A DNA stretch of 64,000 bases from Symploca sp. SIO1C2 (GTDB lineage: Bacteria > Cyanobacteriota > Cyanobacteriia > Cyanobacteriales > Coleofasciculaceae). The stretch is from contig JAAHFP010000003.1 of the NCBI GenBank assembly GCA_010672925.1, forward strand, positions 162,702 to 226,701, read 5' to 3'. Of the stretch, positions 1 through 8,278 are shown piece by piece. Position numbers and translations under genes: made by a program. Below the pieces are notes generated by a model. The model worked only from the letters and a program-made list of their open reading frames with translations, had not been told where the DNA came from and ran no database searches. Position 1 is the stretch's first letter. Every line of letters begins with the position of its first letter.

Positions 1-735
1 TCCTATGTCGGGCCATCAAACTTGATGACCCTGCTCAAGTCAGTTCCTCCCTATTGGGAATCGATAAAAGCTACTTTTGTATTACGATTGGGAAATCTGG
101 ATAATCCGAGCGATCGCGATCGTTTAGAAGCCCAATCCCCTCTGTTTTCCGCCGATAAAATTAAGTCTCCACTAATGGTAATTCAGGGAGCTAACGATCC
201 CCGGGTTAAGCAAGCAGAATCAGACCAAATTGTGGTGGCATTACGAGATTTAAACCAACCAGTAGAATATTTGATTGCCCCGGATGAAGGTCATGGTTTC
301 CGTAAGGAGATTAACTCCCTCACCGTGGCAGCAGCCTTAGAGCGATTTTTGGCCGAACATTTGGGCGGACGCTATCAAGCAGAAATGTCTCCAGACATAC
401 AGGCTCAATTAAAGACTTTAACCGTAGATATCGATACTGTCACGGTATCCAGTGAGCCGGAAATTATTGAACTTGACCCAGCAATTTACCAACGCTATGG
501 GGGAACCTACCAGTTACTACCTAATATGCAGGTTGATATTCGAGTTGAAGAAGAACAACTGACTGCCCAGGCTACAGGTCAAGAAGCATTTAACCTTTAC
601 CCTATTTCAGAGACAAAATTTTTGGCACAGGTTGCAGATATCACGATTCAATTCAATGTATCCCCAGAGGAAACGGTCAAAGGGCTTACTCTTTATCAAG
701 CAGGTCAGGAATTGGTTGCACCCAAGGTTAATTAG
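1..735 (+). CDS. S9-family serine peptidase, C-terminal part (5' end outside window)
   Basis: This is the C-terminal half of an alpha/beta-hydrolase peptidase of the prolyl oligopeptidase/acylaminoacyl peptidase group. The frame is open from base 1, so the start and the nucleophile Ser lie upstream of the window. The visible part has the catalytic Asp region IQGANDPRV and the catalytic His in DEGHGF, both characteristic of family S9. About 110 further residues follow the hydrolase fold (from about GGRYQAEM); they are probably an appended domain, and I do not recognise it. The family cleaves peptides, and cyanobacterial members of this type are usually extracytoplasmic, but the signal region cannot be seen here. 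The TAG stop lies in ATTAGGTG at the edge of a 20-unit heptamer array. The family call is confident; substrate and symbol are not. Confidence 0.85.
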   Translation, partial: SYVGPSNLMTLLKSVPPYWESIKATFVLRLGNLDNPSDRDRLEAQSPLFSADKIKSPLMVIQGANDPRVKQAESDQIVVALRDLNQPVEYLIAPDEGHGFRKEINSLTVAAALERFLAEHLGGRYQAEMSPDIQAQLKTLTVDIDTVTVSSEPEIIELDPAIYQRYGGTYQLLPNMQVDIRVEEEQLTAQATGQEAFNLYPISETKFLAQVADITIQFNVSPEETVKGLTLYQAGQELVAPKVN

Positions 736-872
736 GTGTTAGGTGGTAGGTGTTAGGTGGTAGGTGGTAGGTGTTAGGTGTTAGGTGGTAGGTGGTAGGT
801 GTTAGGTGGTAGGTGGTAGGTGGTAGGTGGTAGGTGGTAGGTGTTAGGTGGTAGGTGGTAGGTGTTAGGTGT
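733..872. repeat. Heptamer array GGTGTTA/GGTGGTA, 20 units
   Basis: About 140 bp built of 7-bp units that alternate between TTAGGTG and GTAGGTG. It begins at the stop codon of the S9 peptidase. The same unit or its complement (CACCTAC/CACCTAA) recurs near 2640-2695, 34690-34712, 34829-34844, 39536-39562 and 39719-39786. Short tandemly repeated heptamers of this kind are typical of filamentous cyanobacteria. Confidence 0.9.
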
Positions 873-923
873 GGTGAAAAAGAAGGTACAATTTTCTATT
901 CCCTATTCCCTAGTTCCTCAAGA

Positions 924-1017
924 GCAATTAGCAATTAGCAATTAGCCATTAACCATTAGCCATTAGCCATTAGCCATTAGCAATTAACCATTAGCAATTA
1001 GCCATTAGCCATTAGCC
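924..1017. repeat. Heptamer array TTAGCCA/TTAGCAA
   Basis: About 13 heptamer units with variants TTAGCAA, TTAGCCA and TTAACCA. Its right end overlaps the last codons and the stop of the minus-strand adenylate cyclase gene, so the C-terminal residues of that protein (LANG) are encoded by repeat DNA. Confidence 0.9.
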
Positions 1018-2636
1018 AGAGTGTCCCTCAAGAGTAAATAACAATTCATCTGTCCCTTACCCTTCACCTGAATCGAGCCCCGGTCTTGAAATGCATACTG
1101 ATTTTTGAGATACTGGTAAGTTGATTCTGATACTTGAATGCTACCAGGAATACCGTGAGATTCCATGCGGCTAGCAATATTTACTGTATCACCCCACAAG
1201 TCATACACAAACTTTTTCCTACCAATAATACCAGCAACTACGGGTCCTGTATTAATACCAATACGAATACTTAAAGCATTGCCTGTCTCTTGGGAAAATC
1301 GCTTAATTGCCTCTTGCATATCTATTGCCATTGCTGCGATTGCCCTTGCATGATCTGGCTTCTCCTCTGGTAAACCTCCCACCACCATATAAGCATCCCC
1401 AATGGTCTTAATTTTTTCTAAACCATGTTTTTCTGTCAACTCATCAAATTCAGAAAAAATTATATTGAGAATCCCGACTAGTTCTTCTGGAGAAATCTGA
1501 GTAGCTAGCTCAGTAAAACCGACGATATCGGCAAACAGTACAGTCACCGCTGTATAACTATCCGCAATTTTACCCTCCTCCTCCTTCAATCTTTCCGCAA
1601 TTGATTGAGGTAAAATATTCAGTAATAAGCGTTCTGAGTTTTTCTTTTCTAGGGCTAAGGTTTTCAATGCTGAAGCAAATTGTTTGGCAACTTTACCCGC
1701 TGACAGTACTGCTATTACTAACGCCACCACCAAAACTATTTTCGCTGCATGGATAATCAGATCTATAGCCTGATCTGCCTGCTCGACTTCTGACTCTATT
1801 AGGGCAATCAATTGTTGAGAGACTTGGTGGGATTTTTGATCAAAATCATTAAGTTTATCCTCAATTTCTTGATCAAGCTTAACTATCTTTGTTGCCGCAG
1901 CCTTGTACTTAGCTAGATACCCTAACGCTTCGGAACGTTGACTGGCATCGAACTTAGAGCTTACTAGAATACCATCCCTCAGTCTTTTTGAAGCATCCGA
2001 CATTGATTGCATTTTGTCCTGCTGACGGGTTGAGAAATATTCCTTTTCTGAAGACTGCATTTCTAGATAGATAAGCATCAAGTCTGGCTCTTTAGCTAGT
2101 TCTAACCTTTCTTTCAACATTTCTGCATTATGTTTGAGTTCGGCTAGCTCACCGACATCATCAATACTCAATTTACTCACCTTTCCCACAGTTTCCTTGA
2201 AGCTACGGGAATAATTAGCTACCATTTCTACATAATTCAGGTGGCTTTGGCTTAATTCTTTACTGACTTCAGCATCTTTAATTAATTCTTGTAAATCATC
2301 TCCAACTATTAATACTTTCTCAATTTGACTGTTATGTTGTTGACGATAATTATTAATAGCATCACTAGAAACACTGGTAGCTGGCCAGTCGAGAAAAAAT
2401 TGTCTTTCGATGCGAGTTGCTTTCCTTAATTCAGAATCCATCTCAAATACCAGTCTTTTAACTCTAGTACTAGTTAAAATTGCACGTTTCATTTGATGGC
2501 TGACGTTATTGATAGCAAATAAGCCACTGAGGGCGACAATTACCATCAATAGTAATGAGGTAGTAAATGCTATATTAAATTTAGTAGTGATACTCAGTTT
2601 GCGCCGAGTAAAAGCTAAGTTTTTCCATAAAGTCAT
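1005..2636 (-). CDS. Membrane-bound class III adenylate cyclase
   Basis: A class III nucleotide cyclase of 543 residues that would make cAMP from ATP at the membrane. An N-terminal membrane helix (about 22-45) is followed by a helical extracytoplasmic sensor region of about 245 residues, a second membrane helix (about 291-312), a short coiled linker with the signature SERLLLNILPQSIAERLK, and the catalytic domain (about 355-540). The catalytic domain has the metal-binding FADIVGFT, the purine-recognition Lys in KIKTIGDAYM and Asp in YDLWGDTVN. The Lys/Asp pair matches adenylate rather than guanylate cyclases. The ligand of the sensor region is unknown. The protein ends inside a heptamer array that supplies the TAA stop. 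It is transcribed alone on the minus strand. Confidence 0.88.
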   Translation of the reverse strand: MTLWKNLAFTRRKLSITTKFNIAFTTSLLLMVIVALSGLFAINNVSHQMKRAILTSTRVKRLVFEMDSELRKATRIERQFFLDWPATSVSSDAINNYRQQHNSQIEKVLIVGDDLQELIKDAEVSKELSQSHLNYVEMVANYSRSFKETVGKVSKLSIDDVGELAELKHNAEMLKERLELAKEPDLMLIYLEMQSSEKEYFSTRQQDKMQSMSDASKRLRDGILVSSKFDASQRSEALGYLAKYKAAATKIVKLDQEIEDKLNDFDQKSHQVSQQLIALIESEVEQADQAIDLIIHAAKIVLVVALVIAVLSAGKVAKQFASALKTLALEKKNSERLLLNILPQSIAERLKEEEGKIADSYTAVTVLFADIVGFTELATQISPEELVGILNIIFSEFDELTEKHGLEKIKTIGDAYMVVGGLPEEKPDHARAIAAMAIDMQEAIKRFSQETGNALSIRIGINTGPVVAGIIGRKKFVYDLWGDTVNIASRMESHGIPGSIQVSESTYQYLKNQYAFQDRGSIQVKGKGQMNCYLLLRDTLANG

Positions 2637-2726
2637 TGGTAGGCGTTAGTGCTAGGTGTTAGGTGGTAGGTATTAGGTTGTAGGTGGTATGTGGTAGTTG
2701 ATTACTGTTTGATGGATTAAAATTTT

Positions 2727-4274
2727 TCAATCATAATCTCCTCCGGAACCATAACGCCATGCTTCTAACCAACGGTGATAGTAGTAGGCTGGTAGAGGGG
2801 GTAACTTGGCTAAAGGTTGCTTCATTAATTGCCCCAAGGGATACAAACCGGTATAAGCTCCTAAATTAAGGTAGTGAACTAACCAATCTAATAGAGTAGT
2901 CAGTCCGACTTGCGGCAGCACCGGTATTGCCAATCCCGGCTTAGTTAGGGAGGTTAACAATAGAGTTTTAGAGAGTCCGGAAAACTGGACAACATCTTGT
3001 AGAAAGGGGTTGAGTACCTCATCTCCTAGTTGGGACATTGCCTCAAAAACCCCATTGAGTAGCTCATTGATTTGATTGGGAGCTAGCTGTTGCTTGATAC
3101 CAACACTCATGGCTTTCTGAAACATCCAAGTTACGCCAATATTTGGTTGATAGGGTTGCAGCTGGGCTAAAGCATTTTTGGTTAAGGTATCAGCTTGGAG
3201 GGCTTCATTGGTTCCTTCCGTCAGACGCTTGAGATGTCGCACCATTGAGCCAAATCCACCAAAACTTACCGGAGATTGACCCCCACTGCTATCCCCTATT
3301 GGTAAAATACGGTTCCAAGGTAGTCTAATCGGACTTTGGCGATAGGAAGGAAAGAAACCGAACAGTACCCGCTTAAAGTCAATTTGGGATAGTTCCACAT
3401 TTTGGTACTCTGGCAATAGGCGTAGGTACTCCTCACAAAAAAACTCTAAGCTTGGACGTTCTGGATGAGCATCTAGGTAAGTAAATAAGTAAGTAGTTCG
3501 GCCATCCCTTGCAGGAAATGCCTCCCAGAAATATTGGCATTGATTCAGAATTGGCGTGAAGGAGACAATAAGATCACCAGTTTCATTCTCAGGATAACCT
3601 TGAGCGCAACTACCAACCACTAAGCACACTCCATCTGGTTTACTCCCCTGTCTTGCTTGCTTAACAATTGGGGAAAAATGTCCCATCCCGTCAATTAGTA
3701 ACTTAGTTTTCAAGCCCCCTGCTGCTTTGACGAAAACGCCATCAGGATGAATCATTGCACCCTCAAAAGCAGTTTTTTCCAGTAGCTTGCCTCCAGCTGC
3801 CAAAAATTTGGCCTTCAGAGCATCTAGCAGAAATACTGGATCAACACCGATATTGAGTACATCCCTTACCCAAAAGTCTCGCCCTTGGTAGAAACTAATG
3901 CGAGCTGGGTTATACTCAGTAGCGATCGCTTGCTCTAACTGTTCTTCTGAAAGCAGTTCTAGTTCTAGAAAAACCTCTAGTTCTTTACGGGAGATATTCC
4001 ACTCTTGCTCTCTACCTCGCAAAATACCTCGTTCCAGCAAAGCGACTCGCCAACCCTGCTGTTGTAAAGCCGCACCTATCATAATGCCTAATGTGCCGCC
4101 ACAGATGACCACATCCCAATCAAGACTACCCAAAGATTCTGAGCTTTCTTGAATAACTAGGGGCACTGTTGCTGCTGTATCTTGTCGCAAAGCTTGCCAA
4201 AATTTGTCAGCACTTCGCAAGCGATTGAGGACATCTCCTGGTAACTCGGAGAGAATTTGTTCAGTTTTACTCAT
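2727..4274 (-). CDS. cruP: FAD-dependent oxidoreductase of the lycopene cyclase CruA/CruP group
   Basis: A 515-residue flavoprotein. A Rossmann dinucleotide-binding segment sits at residues 54-83 (DVVICGGTLGIMIGAAL, then an acidic Glu at the end of strand 2 in LLERG). A second FAD motif, ILPIGDSSGGQSPVSFGG, lies near residue 330. Both match the CruA/CruP flavoproteins of cyanobacteria and plants. CruA cyclises lycopene. CruP is a shorter paralog whose role in carotenoid metabolism is less settled. The length (about 515) and the lack of an extra N-terminal domain favour CruP, but I cannot exclude another geranylgeranyl-reductase-like enzyme. The gene is monocistronic on the minus strand and no other carotenoid gene is nearby. 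Confidence 0.65.
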   Translation of the reverse strand: MSKTEQILSELPGDVLNRLRSADKFWQALRQDTAATVPLVIQESSESLGSLDWDVVICGGTLGIMIGAALQQQGWRVALLERGILRGREQEWNISRKELEVFLELELLSEEQLEQAIATEYNPARISFYQGRDFWVRDVLNIGVDPVFLLDALKAKFLAAGGKLLEKTAFEGAMIHPDGVFVKAAGGLKTKLLIDGMGHFSPIVKQARQGSKPDGVCLVVGSCAQGYPENETGDLIVSFTPILNQCQYFWEAFPARDGRTTYLFTYLDAHPERPSLEFFCEEYLRLLPEYQNVELSQIDFKRVLFGFFPSYRQSPIRLPWNRILPIGDSSGGQSPVSFGGFGSMVRHLKRLTEGTNEALQADTLTKNALAQLQPYQPNIGVTWMFQKAMSVGIKQQLAPNQINELLNGVFEAMSQLGDEVLNPFLQDVVQFSGLSKTLLLTSLTKPGLAIPVLPQVGLTTLLDWLVHYLNLGAYTGLYPLGQLMKQPLAKLPPLPAYYYHRWLEAWRYGSGGDYD

Positions 4275-4341
4275 GGGTGGCTCTTTTCGGTAAGATGCTC
4301 CCTCTACATCCTAATTCCCAGAGGTCTTGAGCGTCAGCTGA

Positions 4342-4413
4342 AAGCCCCCTAAATCCCCCAACTTTGGGGGACTTTGAGTCCGGGCTCCCCCAGAATTGGG
4401 GGCTGGGAGCTTG
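4342..4413. repeat. Dispersed C/G hairpin repeat
   Basis: Two adjacent hairpins: AAATCCCCCAACTTTGGGGG and, after a short spacer, GCTCCCCCAGAATTGGGGGC. They lie between the end of the PIN-like toxin gene and the start of the CruP-like gene, both minus strand. They could slow transcription, but there is no T-run, and the sequence resembles dispersed repeats of this genome (compare 9608-9645 and 50731-50764). Confidence 0.6.
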
Positions 4414-4491
4414 AAAAACTTTGGCCTTGTTGCCAATATTTCAGAATGTTAAATTTGCCAACAGCATCTGTTCCTCAACCAAATCTACGTC

Positions 4492-4887
4492 TCATGGAAT
4501 GAAAAGCCTACCCACTCCCATATAGTTTTCGAGGTAAAGCATAATCTCAAGCAGACGATTGACACATTGCTCTCGATAGCCAGAATCACTTAAAAAACGA
4601 TTAGCATCTCCAATCGTGACAACTGGAAAGGAAGTTGGTAGATTTTCTTCCCGTAAAACCTGCTCAAGGGAATCTTTTCCCTTCATCCGTCGATTTGCTG
4701 TTAACAAAATCATTTGATTCGATTGAGCAAATCTCCAGATAACTCTATCACTGCTCTCAACTGACAATGCTAGGTCTTCAAGCGTCACAAAACGAGTAGT
4801 GAGAAAATCAAGCCACCCTTGATTACTAAGGTTTCCCGATAGAATGAGAGCGTGTCTTTCCAGGTTATGGTCAATGAGAAAAATCAT
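4492..4887 (-). CDS. PIN-like (DUF5615-type) toxin candidate
   Basis: A 131-residue protein starting MIFLIDHNLERHA. The early acidic residue in FLIDHNL, the later Asp in SSDRVIW and the block MILLTANR resemble DUF5615 PIN-like proteins, which are predicted ribonucleases of type II toxin-antitoxin systems. Homologues in cyanobacterial databases are often mislabelled as ACP S-malonyltransferase; nothing here resembles that enzyme. The start codon overlaps the stop of the upstream DUF433 gene (ATGA at 4884-4887), so the two are translationally coupled. RNase activity is inferred from family and context. Confidence 0.65.
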   Translation of the reverse strand: MIFLIDHNLERHALILSGNLSNQGWLDFLTTRFVTLEDLALSVESSDRVIWRFAQSNQMILLTANRRMKGKDSLEQVLREENLPTSFPVVTIGDANRFLSDSGYREQCVNRLLEIMLYLENYMGVGRLFIP

Positions 4888-5279
4888 ACCTGGGAATCAA
4901 GTTTTGCTTTTAATTTAGCTTTTTGCGTTTGCAGCTTCTCCCAAGCTGCTTCTCTACCTGGTGGTGGTGGCAACTGTGCAATCTGAGCAAAGCGTTCTCG
5001 ATTCCTTTCTTCCCAATATTGTCGGCTTTCTTCTGCTTCTTGCAGAATAGTTTGGTACTCAGCTTCGACTTCGGCACGATTTGCCTGGATATAAGAAAGG
5101 GCTGCATTGATTTGCTCTTCAGTGAGGCTGAGGATATCACGAATCAATTTAGGTGGATATTGAGCCGTCACATAGTCCATCACGTCGTAAAGGGTGATGC
5201 GCTCTCCTGCAATCGTTAATCCCCTTTCTGTACGGATGATAGTGGTTTTTCCACCGGATGCTAAAGTCATACTAATCAT
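4884..5279 (-). CDS. DUF433-family antitoxin candidate
   Basis: 131 residues. The first 60 resemble DUF433: a short beta start followed by a helical segment with ITLYDVMDYV and LSLTEEQINAALSYI. DUF433 proteins are small helix-turn-helix-like antitoxins that partner PIN-like toxins. The C-terminal half is a charged helix (EAEYQTILQEAEESRQYWEE) ending in a Lys-rich tail, the likely toxin-binding part. Its stop overlaps the toxin start. Just upstream, in the opposite direction, is a Uma2 fragment. Function is inferred from family and from the overlapping gene order. Confidence 0.65.
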   Translation of the reverse strand: MISMTLASGGKTTIIRTERGLTIAGERITLYDVMDYVTAQYPPKLIRDILSLTEEQINAALSYIQANRAEVEAEYQTILQEAEESRQYWEERNRERFAQIAQLPPPPGREAAWEKLQTQKAKLKAKLDSQV

Positions 5280-5286
5280 TTCTTAG

Positions 5287-5586
5287 AAGCTTAGTTTAAG
5301 CATAACTTCCCAGGAAAATAAAGTGGGTGATCGTACTAGGGAGGGATTCCCACCAATTTGTCCAGATTTTGTAATTGAATTGCGCTCTCGCACAGATCGT
5401 TTAAAGCCTCTACAGAATAAGATGCAGGAATATCTTGCCAGTGGATTGCGGTTGGGTTGGCTAATTAATCCCAAGGGTAAGCAGATAGAAATTTATCGCC
5501 AAGGAAAAGATGTTGAGGTTGTGACCATGCCTGTAGTCTTGTCAGGGGAAGCGGTTCTACCAGGGTTTAGTCTGGATTTTACTTGA
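5287..5586 (+). pseudogene. Uma2-family (DUF820) endonuclease, 3' fragment
   Basis: Only the C-terminal half of a Uma2-type protein remains. It has the conserved block FPPICPDFVIELRS with the PD-(D/E)XK-like acidic residues, then KMQEYLASGLRLGWLINP, EIYR and the ending LPGFSLDF. Full-length members have about 190 residues; here about 90 remain, with a GTG at 5323 as the only plausible start. Upstream the frame meets a stop at 5284-5286, and the usual N-terminal sequence is missing. It is most likely a truncated relic of this family, which is heavily amplified in cyanobacteria. Confidence 0.7.
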
Positions 5587-5625
5587 ATGATTATCAGCTA
5601 AGATGCATCTAGTGAAAGCATCTAA

Positions 5626-5722
5626 TTCAATCATAAGATTATGGTGGAATAGGCATCTTGCCTGTAAGCTTTCATGCCAATTCAATTATAAGATTATGGT
5701 GGAACAGGCATCTTGCCTGTAA
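5626..5722. repeat. Two direct copies of a 43-bp repeat
   Basis: The unit AATCATAAGATTATGGTGGA, continuing with (A/C)AGGCATCTTGCCTGTAA, occurs at about 5626-5669 and again at 5680-5722 with few differences. Each copy holds a small palindrome, CAGGCATCTTGCCTG. It lies in the 218-bp gap between the Uma2 relic and the Pepco-like gene. A related GAGCATCTTGCTCCC occurs inside the caspase gene linker near 7147-7161. Confidence 0.75.
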
Positions 5723-5804
5723 ATAAAATGTACCAGGTCAATTTCCGCAATCAAAGAAGATTCTCTTGGAGTTATATTAGTTCATAGCAGATTCAGCACA
5801 CCTT

Positions 5805-6197
5805 ATGTCCACAGAAACCCCAGATACTATTTGGATTATTACAGAAGCTAGCGAAGTCCCTGTTACTGAAGAAACTACTGGTGTTAAAGGTGTTACACAG
5901 GATACCGGAGGCTTCCTCGATAAAACCCAACAACCTACCTCAAACACACCAGTATCTCCTAGGCGGGGAGTGCCGGTTTCTGCACAGAAGTTAAAGCAGG
6001 AAATGGCTAAGTTTGTGCAAGTTGTGGGAGATGTATTTAGCCAAGTAGAGCAAATACATACAGGGATGGAACTCGATGAAATTGATCTTTCAGTGGAAAT
6101 CAATAGTGAAGGCAAAGTAAGTTTGTTTGGTGTTGGGGGTAAAGCTGGTGGCAAAGGAGCCATGACTCTCAAGTTCAAGCGTCGAGATTCTCTGTAA
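5805..6197 (+). CDS. Small Pepco/Trypco-like protein preceding the caspase gene
   Basis: A 130-residue protein with a disordered first 50 residues and a folded C-terminal part. The latter contains MELDEIDLSVEINSEGKV followed by a Gly-rich turn and MTLKFKRR. This pattern of an acidic strand, a Gly-rich hairpin and a basic terminal strand resembles the small peptidase-co-occurring domains (Pepco, Trypco1) found next to caspase-like or trypsin-like genes in predicted bacterial conflict systems. The caspase gene starts one base after its stop (TAA at 6195-6197, ATG at 6199), so the two are cotranscribed and probably coupled. A role as adaptor or substrate of the caspase is inferred. Confidence 0.6.
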   Translation: MSTETPDTIWIITEASEVPVTEETTGVKGVTQDTGGFLDKTQQPTSNTPVSPRRGVPVSAQKLKQEMAKFVQVVGDVFSQVEQIHTGMELDEIDLSVEINSEGKVSLFGVGGKAGGKGAMTLKFKRRDSL

Positions 6198-6198
6198 A

Positions 6199-8124
6199 AT
6201 GGCAAAAAACTGGGCGATCGCAGTCGGTATTAATCGTTATGATAATCTCCAGTCCCTCAACTATGCCAAGAGGGATGCCGAATGTATGGGTAATTTTTTC
6301 CAGCAAGAGGCAAGTTTTGAGCGAGTTTTCCTATTTACTGAAGATTCCCCAGCAATTCCTACTACTCCACCGATTTCTACCCAGCCTACCTATGGCAAAC
6401 TACGGCGTTTTTTGCGCAAGCAGTTTGAGAAACCTTTATTAGAACCAGGAGATAATCTCTGGTTCTTTTTTTCTGGTCATGGTCAAATTTCTGATAACCG
6501 TGATTACCTGCTACTTTCGGATACTGATCCTGGAGATGTCAATTACACCGCATTGCCTGTTAACTATGTGACTGAAAGGTTACGCCAATCAGGAGCTGAT
6601 AATGTGATACTAGTGTTGGATGCTTGCAGAAATCAGGGATCCAAAGCCGGAGAAGGGATTGGCAAGGAGCAGCAGAAAGGAATGGTTACCATTTACTCCT
6701 GTAGTCCCCAAGAAAAAGCCTATGAAATTGAATCTCTCCAACAAGGTTCGTTTACTTATTGCTTGTTAGAGGCATTGCGGATTCAGGGAGAGGGTAACTG
6801 TGCTACGGTAGAACGACTAGACCAATATTTACGCCATCGAGTACCGGAAATTAATCGTCAGTATCAGAAGCCTCAACAAACACCATATGCGATCGCAGAA
6901 CCAGTTAGTAAACATCACCTGATTCTCTTACCCCGATACGCCACTCTCCGAGATATCGAAACCTTGAAAAAAGATGCTTATCGGGCTGAAGTGCAGGGGA
7001 AGTGGGAACTAGCCAAGCAGCTGTGGATTCGGGTAAATGTGGCAGCATCTGGTTCAGATACGGAAGCGATAGAGGCATTCGTTAGGATTGCTCAGCAGCA
7101 AGTATTATCGGCAGCATCCCAAGGTTCCACAAACGATAGTAGTGGGAGCATCTTGCTCCCTGGAACAAAGGAAAGCAAGCAAGAACTTTCTGTAGAAAAA
7201 GAGCTACCTGTCACTAATGCTTTAGAAAAGAAAACAACTACGAAAACTACTTTTCAGCCACCAGCATCATCAACATTATCCGTATTTGACTTTGATGTGG
7301 TAACCGTGGATGCTAAAGGTCAAACAATTGACCACAGCAAGAGTCAAGCTAGCTATTTTACCGAAGACTTGGGCAAGGAAATTAGTTTAGAGATGGTGGT
7401 TATTCCTGCTGGGAGCTTCCAGATGGGTTCCCCGGAGACAGAAAAAGGGCATTCCGATGATGAAAGTCCCCAGCACCAGGTAAATGTAGCATCATTCTGC
7501 ATGGGAAAATATCCAGTTACCCAAGCTCAATGGCAAGCGGTAGCTGCTTTGCCTCAAATTAACCGTATCCTTGACCCCAATCCATCCAAATTTCAAGGAA
7601 AAGACCTACCAGTAGAGCAGGTATCATGGTATGATGCAGTGGAGTTCTGTTCCAGACTATCTCAAAAAACGGAAAGGAAATACCGATTACCCAGTGAAGC
7701 GGAATGGGAATACGCCTGTCGCGCTAACACAACTACGCCCTTTCACTTTGGAGAAACCATTACTCCTGAGTTAGCGAACTATTCTGGTAACTACACCTAT
7801 GGTTCCGGTCCCAAAAGCAAAGCTCATGAACGGACAACTCCTGTAGGCAGCTTTAAGTTTGCTAACAGCTTTGGTTTGTACGATATGCATGGGAATGTCT
7901 GGGAGTGGTGTGCTGACCATTGGCATGATAACTATAAAGGCGCACCAACAGATGGCAAAGTTTGGTTGGCTGATAATGATAATTATCCTCGGATGCTGGG
8001 CGGGGGTTCGTGGGGCAGCGGTCCCTGGGACTGTCGTGGTGCCGGTCGTCTCTACGTCGGGCCGGACGACAGGGACTTCAACTTCGGTTTTCGGGTTGTC
8101 TGTCCTGCTGCATGGACTCTGTAA
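6199..8124 (+). CDS. Caspase-like peptidase fused to an FGE/C-type-lectin sensor with a putative DGR variable region
   Basis: 641 residues. Residues 1-250 form a C14 caspase-like peptidase with catalytic His94 in FFFSGHG and Cys143 in VLDACRNQG. A linker (about 250-390, TPR-like helix then low complexity) leads to a formylglycine-generating-enzyme/sulfatase-modifying domain (about 397-636), with FQMGSPE, YPVTQAQW, YRLPSEAEWEYA and MHGNVWEW. The last 45 residues (bases 7988-8124) read GGGSWGSGPWDCRGAG, then RLYVGPDDRDFNFGFRVV. In this fold, DGR targets carry Asn-rich AAC codons at these positions. Here nearly all such codons end in C or T with altered first two bases (GGC, AGC, GAC, CTC, TAC, GTC, TTC), as adenine mutagenesis would leave them. 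This suggests a sensor whose ligand face is diversified and which activates a caspase. No reverse transcriptase is in the window. Confidence 0.85.
   Translation: MAKNWAIAVGINRYDNLQSLNYAKRDAECMGNFFQQEASFERVFLFTEDSPAIPTTPPISTQPTYGKLRRFLRKQFEKPLLEPGDNLWFFFSGHGQISDNRDYLLLSDTDPGDVNYTALPVNYVTERLRQSGADNVILVLDACRNQGSKAGEGIGKEQQKGMVTIYSCSPQEKAYEIESLQQGSFTYCLLEALRIQGEGNCATVERLDQYLRHRVPEINRQYQKPQQTPYAIAEPVSKHHLILLPRYATLRDIETLKKDAYRAEVQGKWELAKQLWIRVNVAASGSDTEAIEAFVRIAQQQVLSAASQGSTNDSSGSILLPGTKESKQELSVEKELPVTNALEKKTTTKTTFQPPASSTLSVFDFDVVTVDAKGQTIDHSKSQASYFTEDLGKEISLEMVVIPAGSFQMGSPETEKGHSDDESPQHQVNVASFCMGKYPVTQAQWQAVAALPQINRILDPNPSKFQGKDLPVEQVSWYDAVEFCSRLSQKTERKYRLPSEAEWEYACRANTTTPFHFGETITPELANYSGNYTYGSGPKSKAHERTTPVGSFKFANSFGLYDMHGNVWEWCADHWHDNYKGAPTDGKVWLADNDNYPRMLGGGSWGSGPWDCRGAGRLYVGPDDRDFNFGFRVVCPAAWTL
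7988..8124 (+). other. Putative DGR variable region (VR)
   Basis: The segment starts at CGGATGCTGGGCGGGGG and runs to the stop. It is markedly GC-rich against its neighbours. It encodes the ligand-binding face of a C-type-lectin-like fold. Invariant anchors of the family (GSW, CR, GFRVVC) are retained, while the intervening codons are of the type NNC/NNT, the expected outcome of adenine-specific mutagenesis of AAC/AAT template codons. The template repeat and reverse transcriptase must be elsewhere if the call is right. Confidence 0.6.
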
Positions 8125-8158
8125 CCCTTTGCTCTCTTGGACTTTAGCCCAAAACCCA

Positions 8159-8207
8159 CCGGTCGTTTAAACGACCGGCTAATAGCTCAAGTCCACTCAA
8201 GTGGACT
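8159..8207. repeat. 20-bp perfect palindrome plus 7-bp stem-loop downstream of the caspase gene
   Basis: CCGGTCGTTTAAACGACCGG (8159-8178) is a perfect palindrome. It is followed by AGTCCAC-TCAA-GTGGACT (8190-8207). The combination looks like a dispersed cyanobacterial intergenic repeat. It also sits 35 bp after the VR-bearing gene, where DGR targets may carry a hairpin, so both readings stay open. It may act as a transcript-stabilising or terminating structure. Confidence 0.7.
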
Positions 8208-8278
8208 AAACCCTTGCCCAGCGCGATGCTGGTGGCGAAATATTGCTTAACATTGGGTCAAAAAACCAAAGTCAATAT

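Noticed and set aside
733..1017. Possible CRISPR array
   Set aside because: The units are seven bases without spacers of 30-40 bp, so these are short tandem repeats. No cas gene is in the window.
4923..5219. 98-codon frame opposite the DUF433 gene
   Set aside because: Antisense shadow; the minus-strand DUF433 frame is supported by family features and the ATGA overlap.
8159..8178. Palindrome as the DGR homing hairpin
   Set aside because: The position is right, but the sequence with the adjacent AGTCCAC stem-loop looks like a dispersed intergenic repeat. I keep it as a repeat until other DGR targets are compared.
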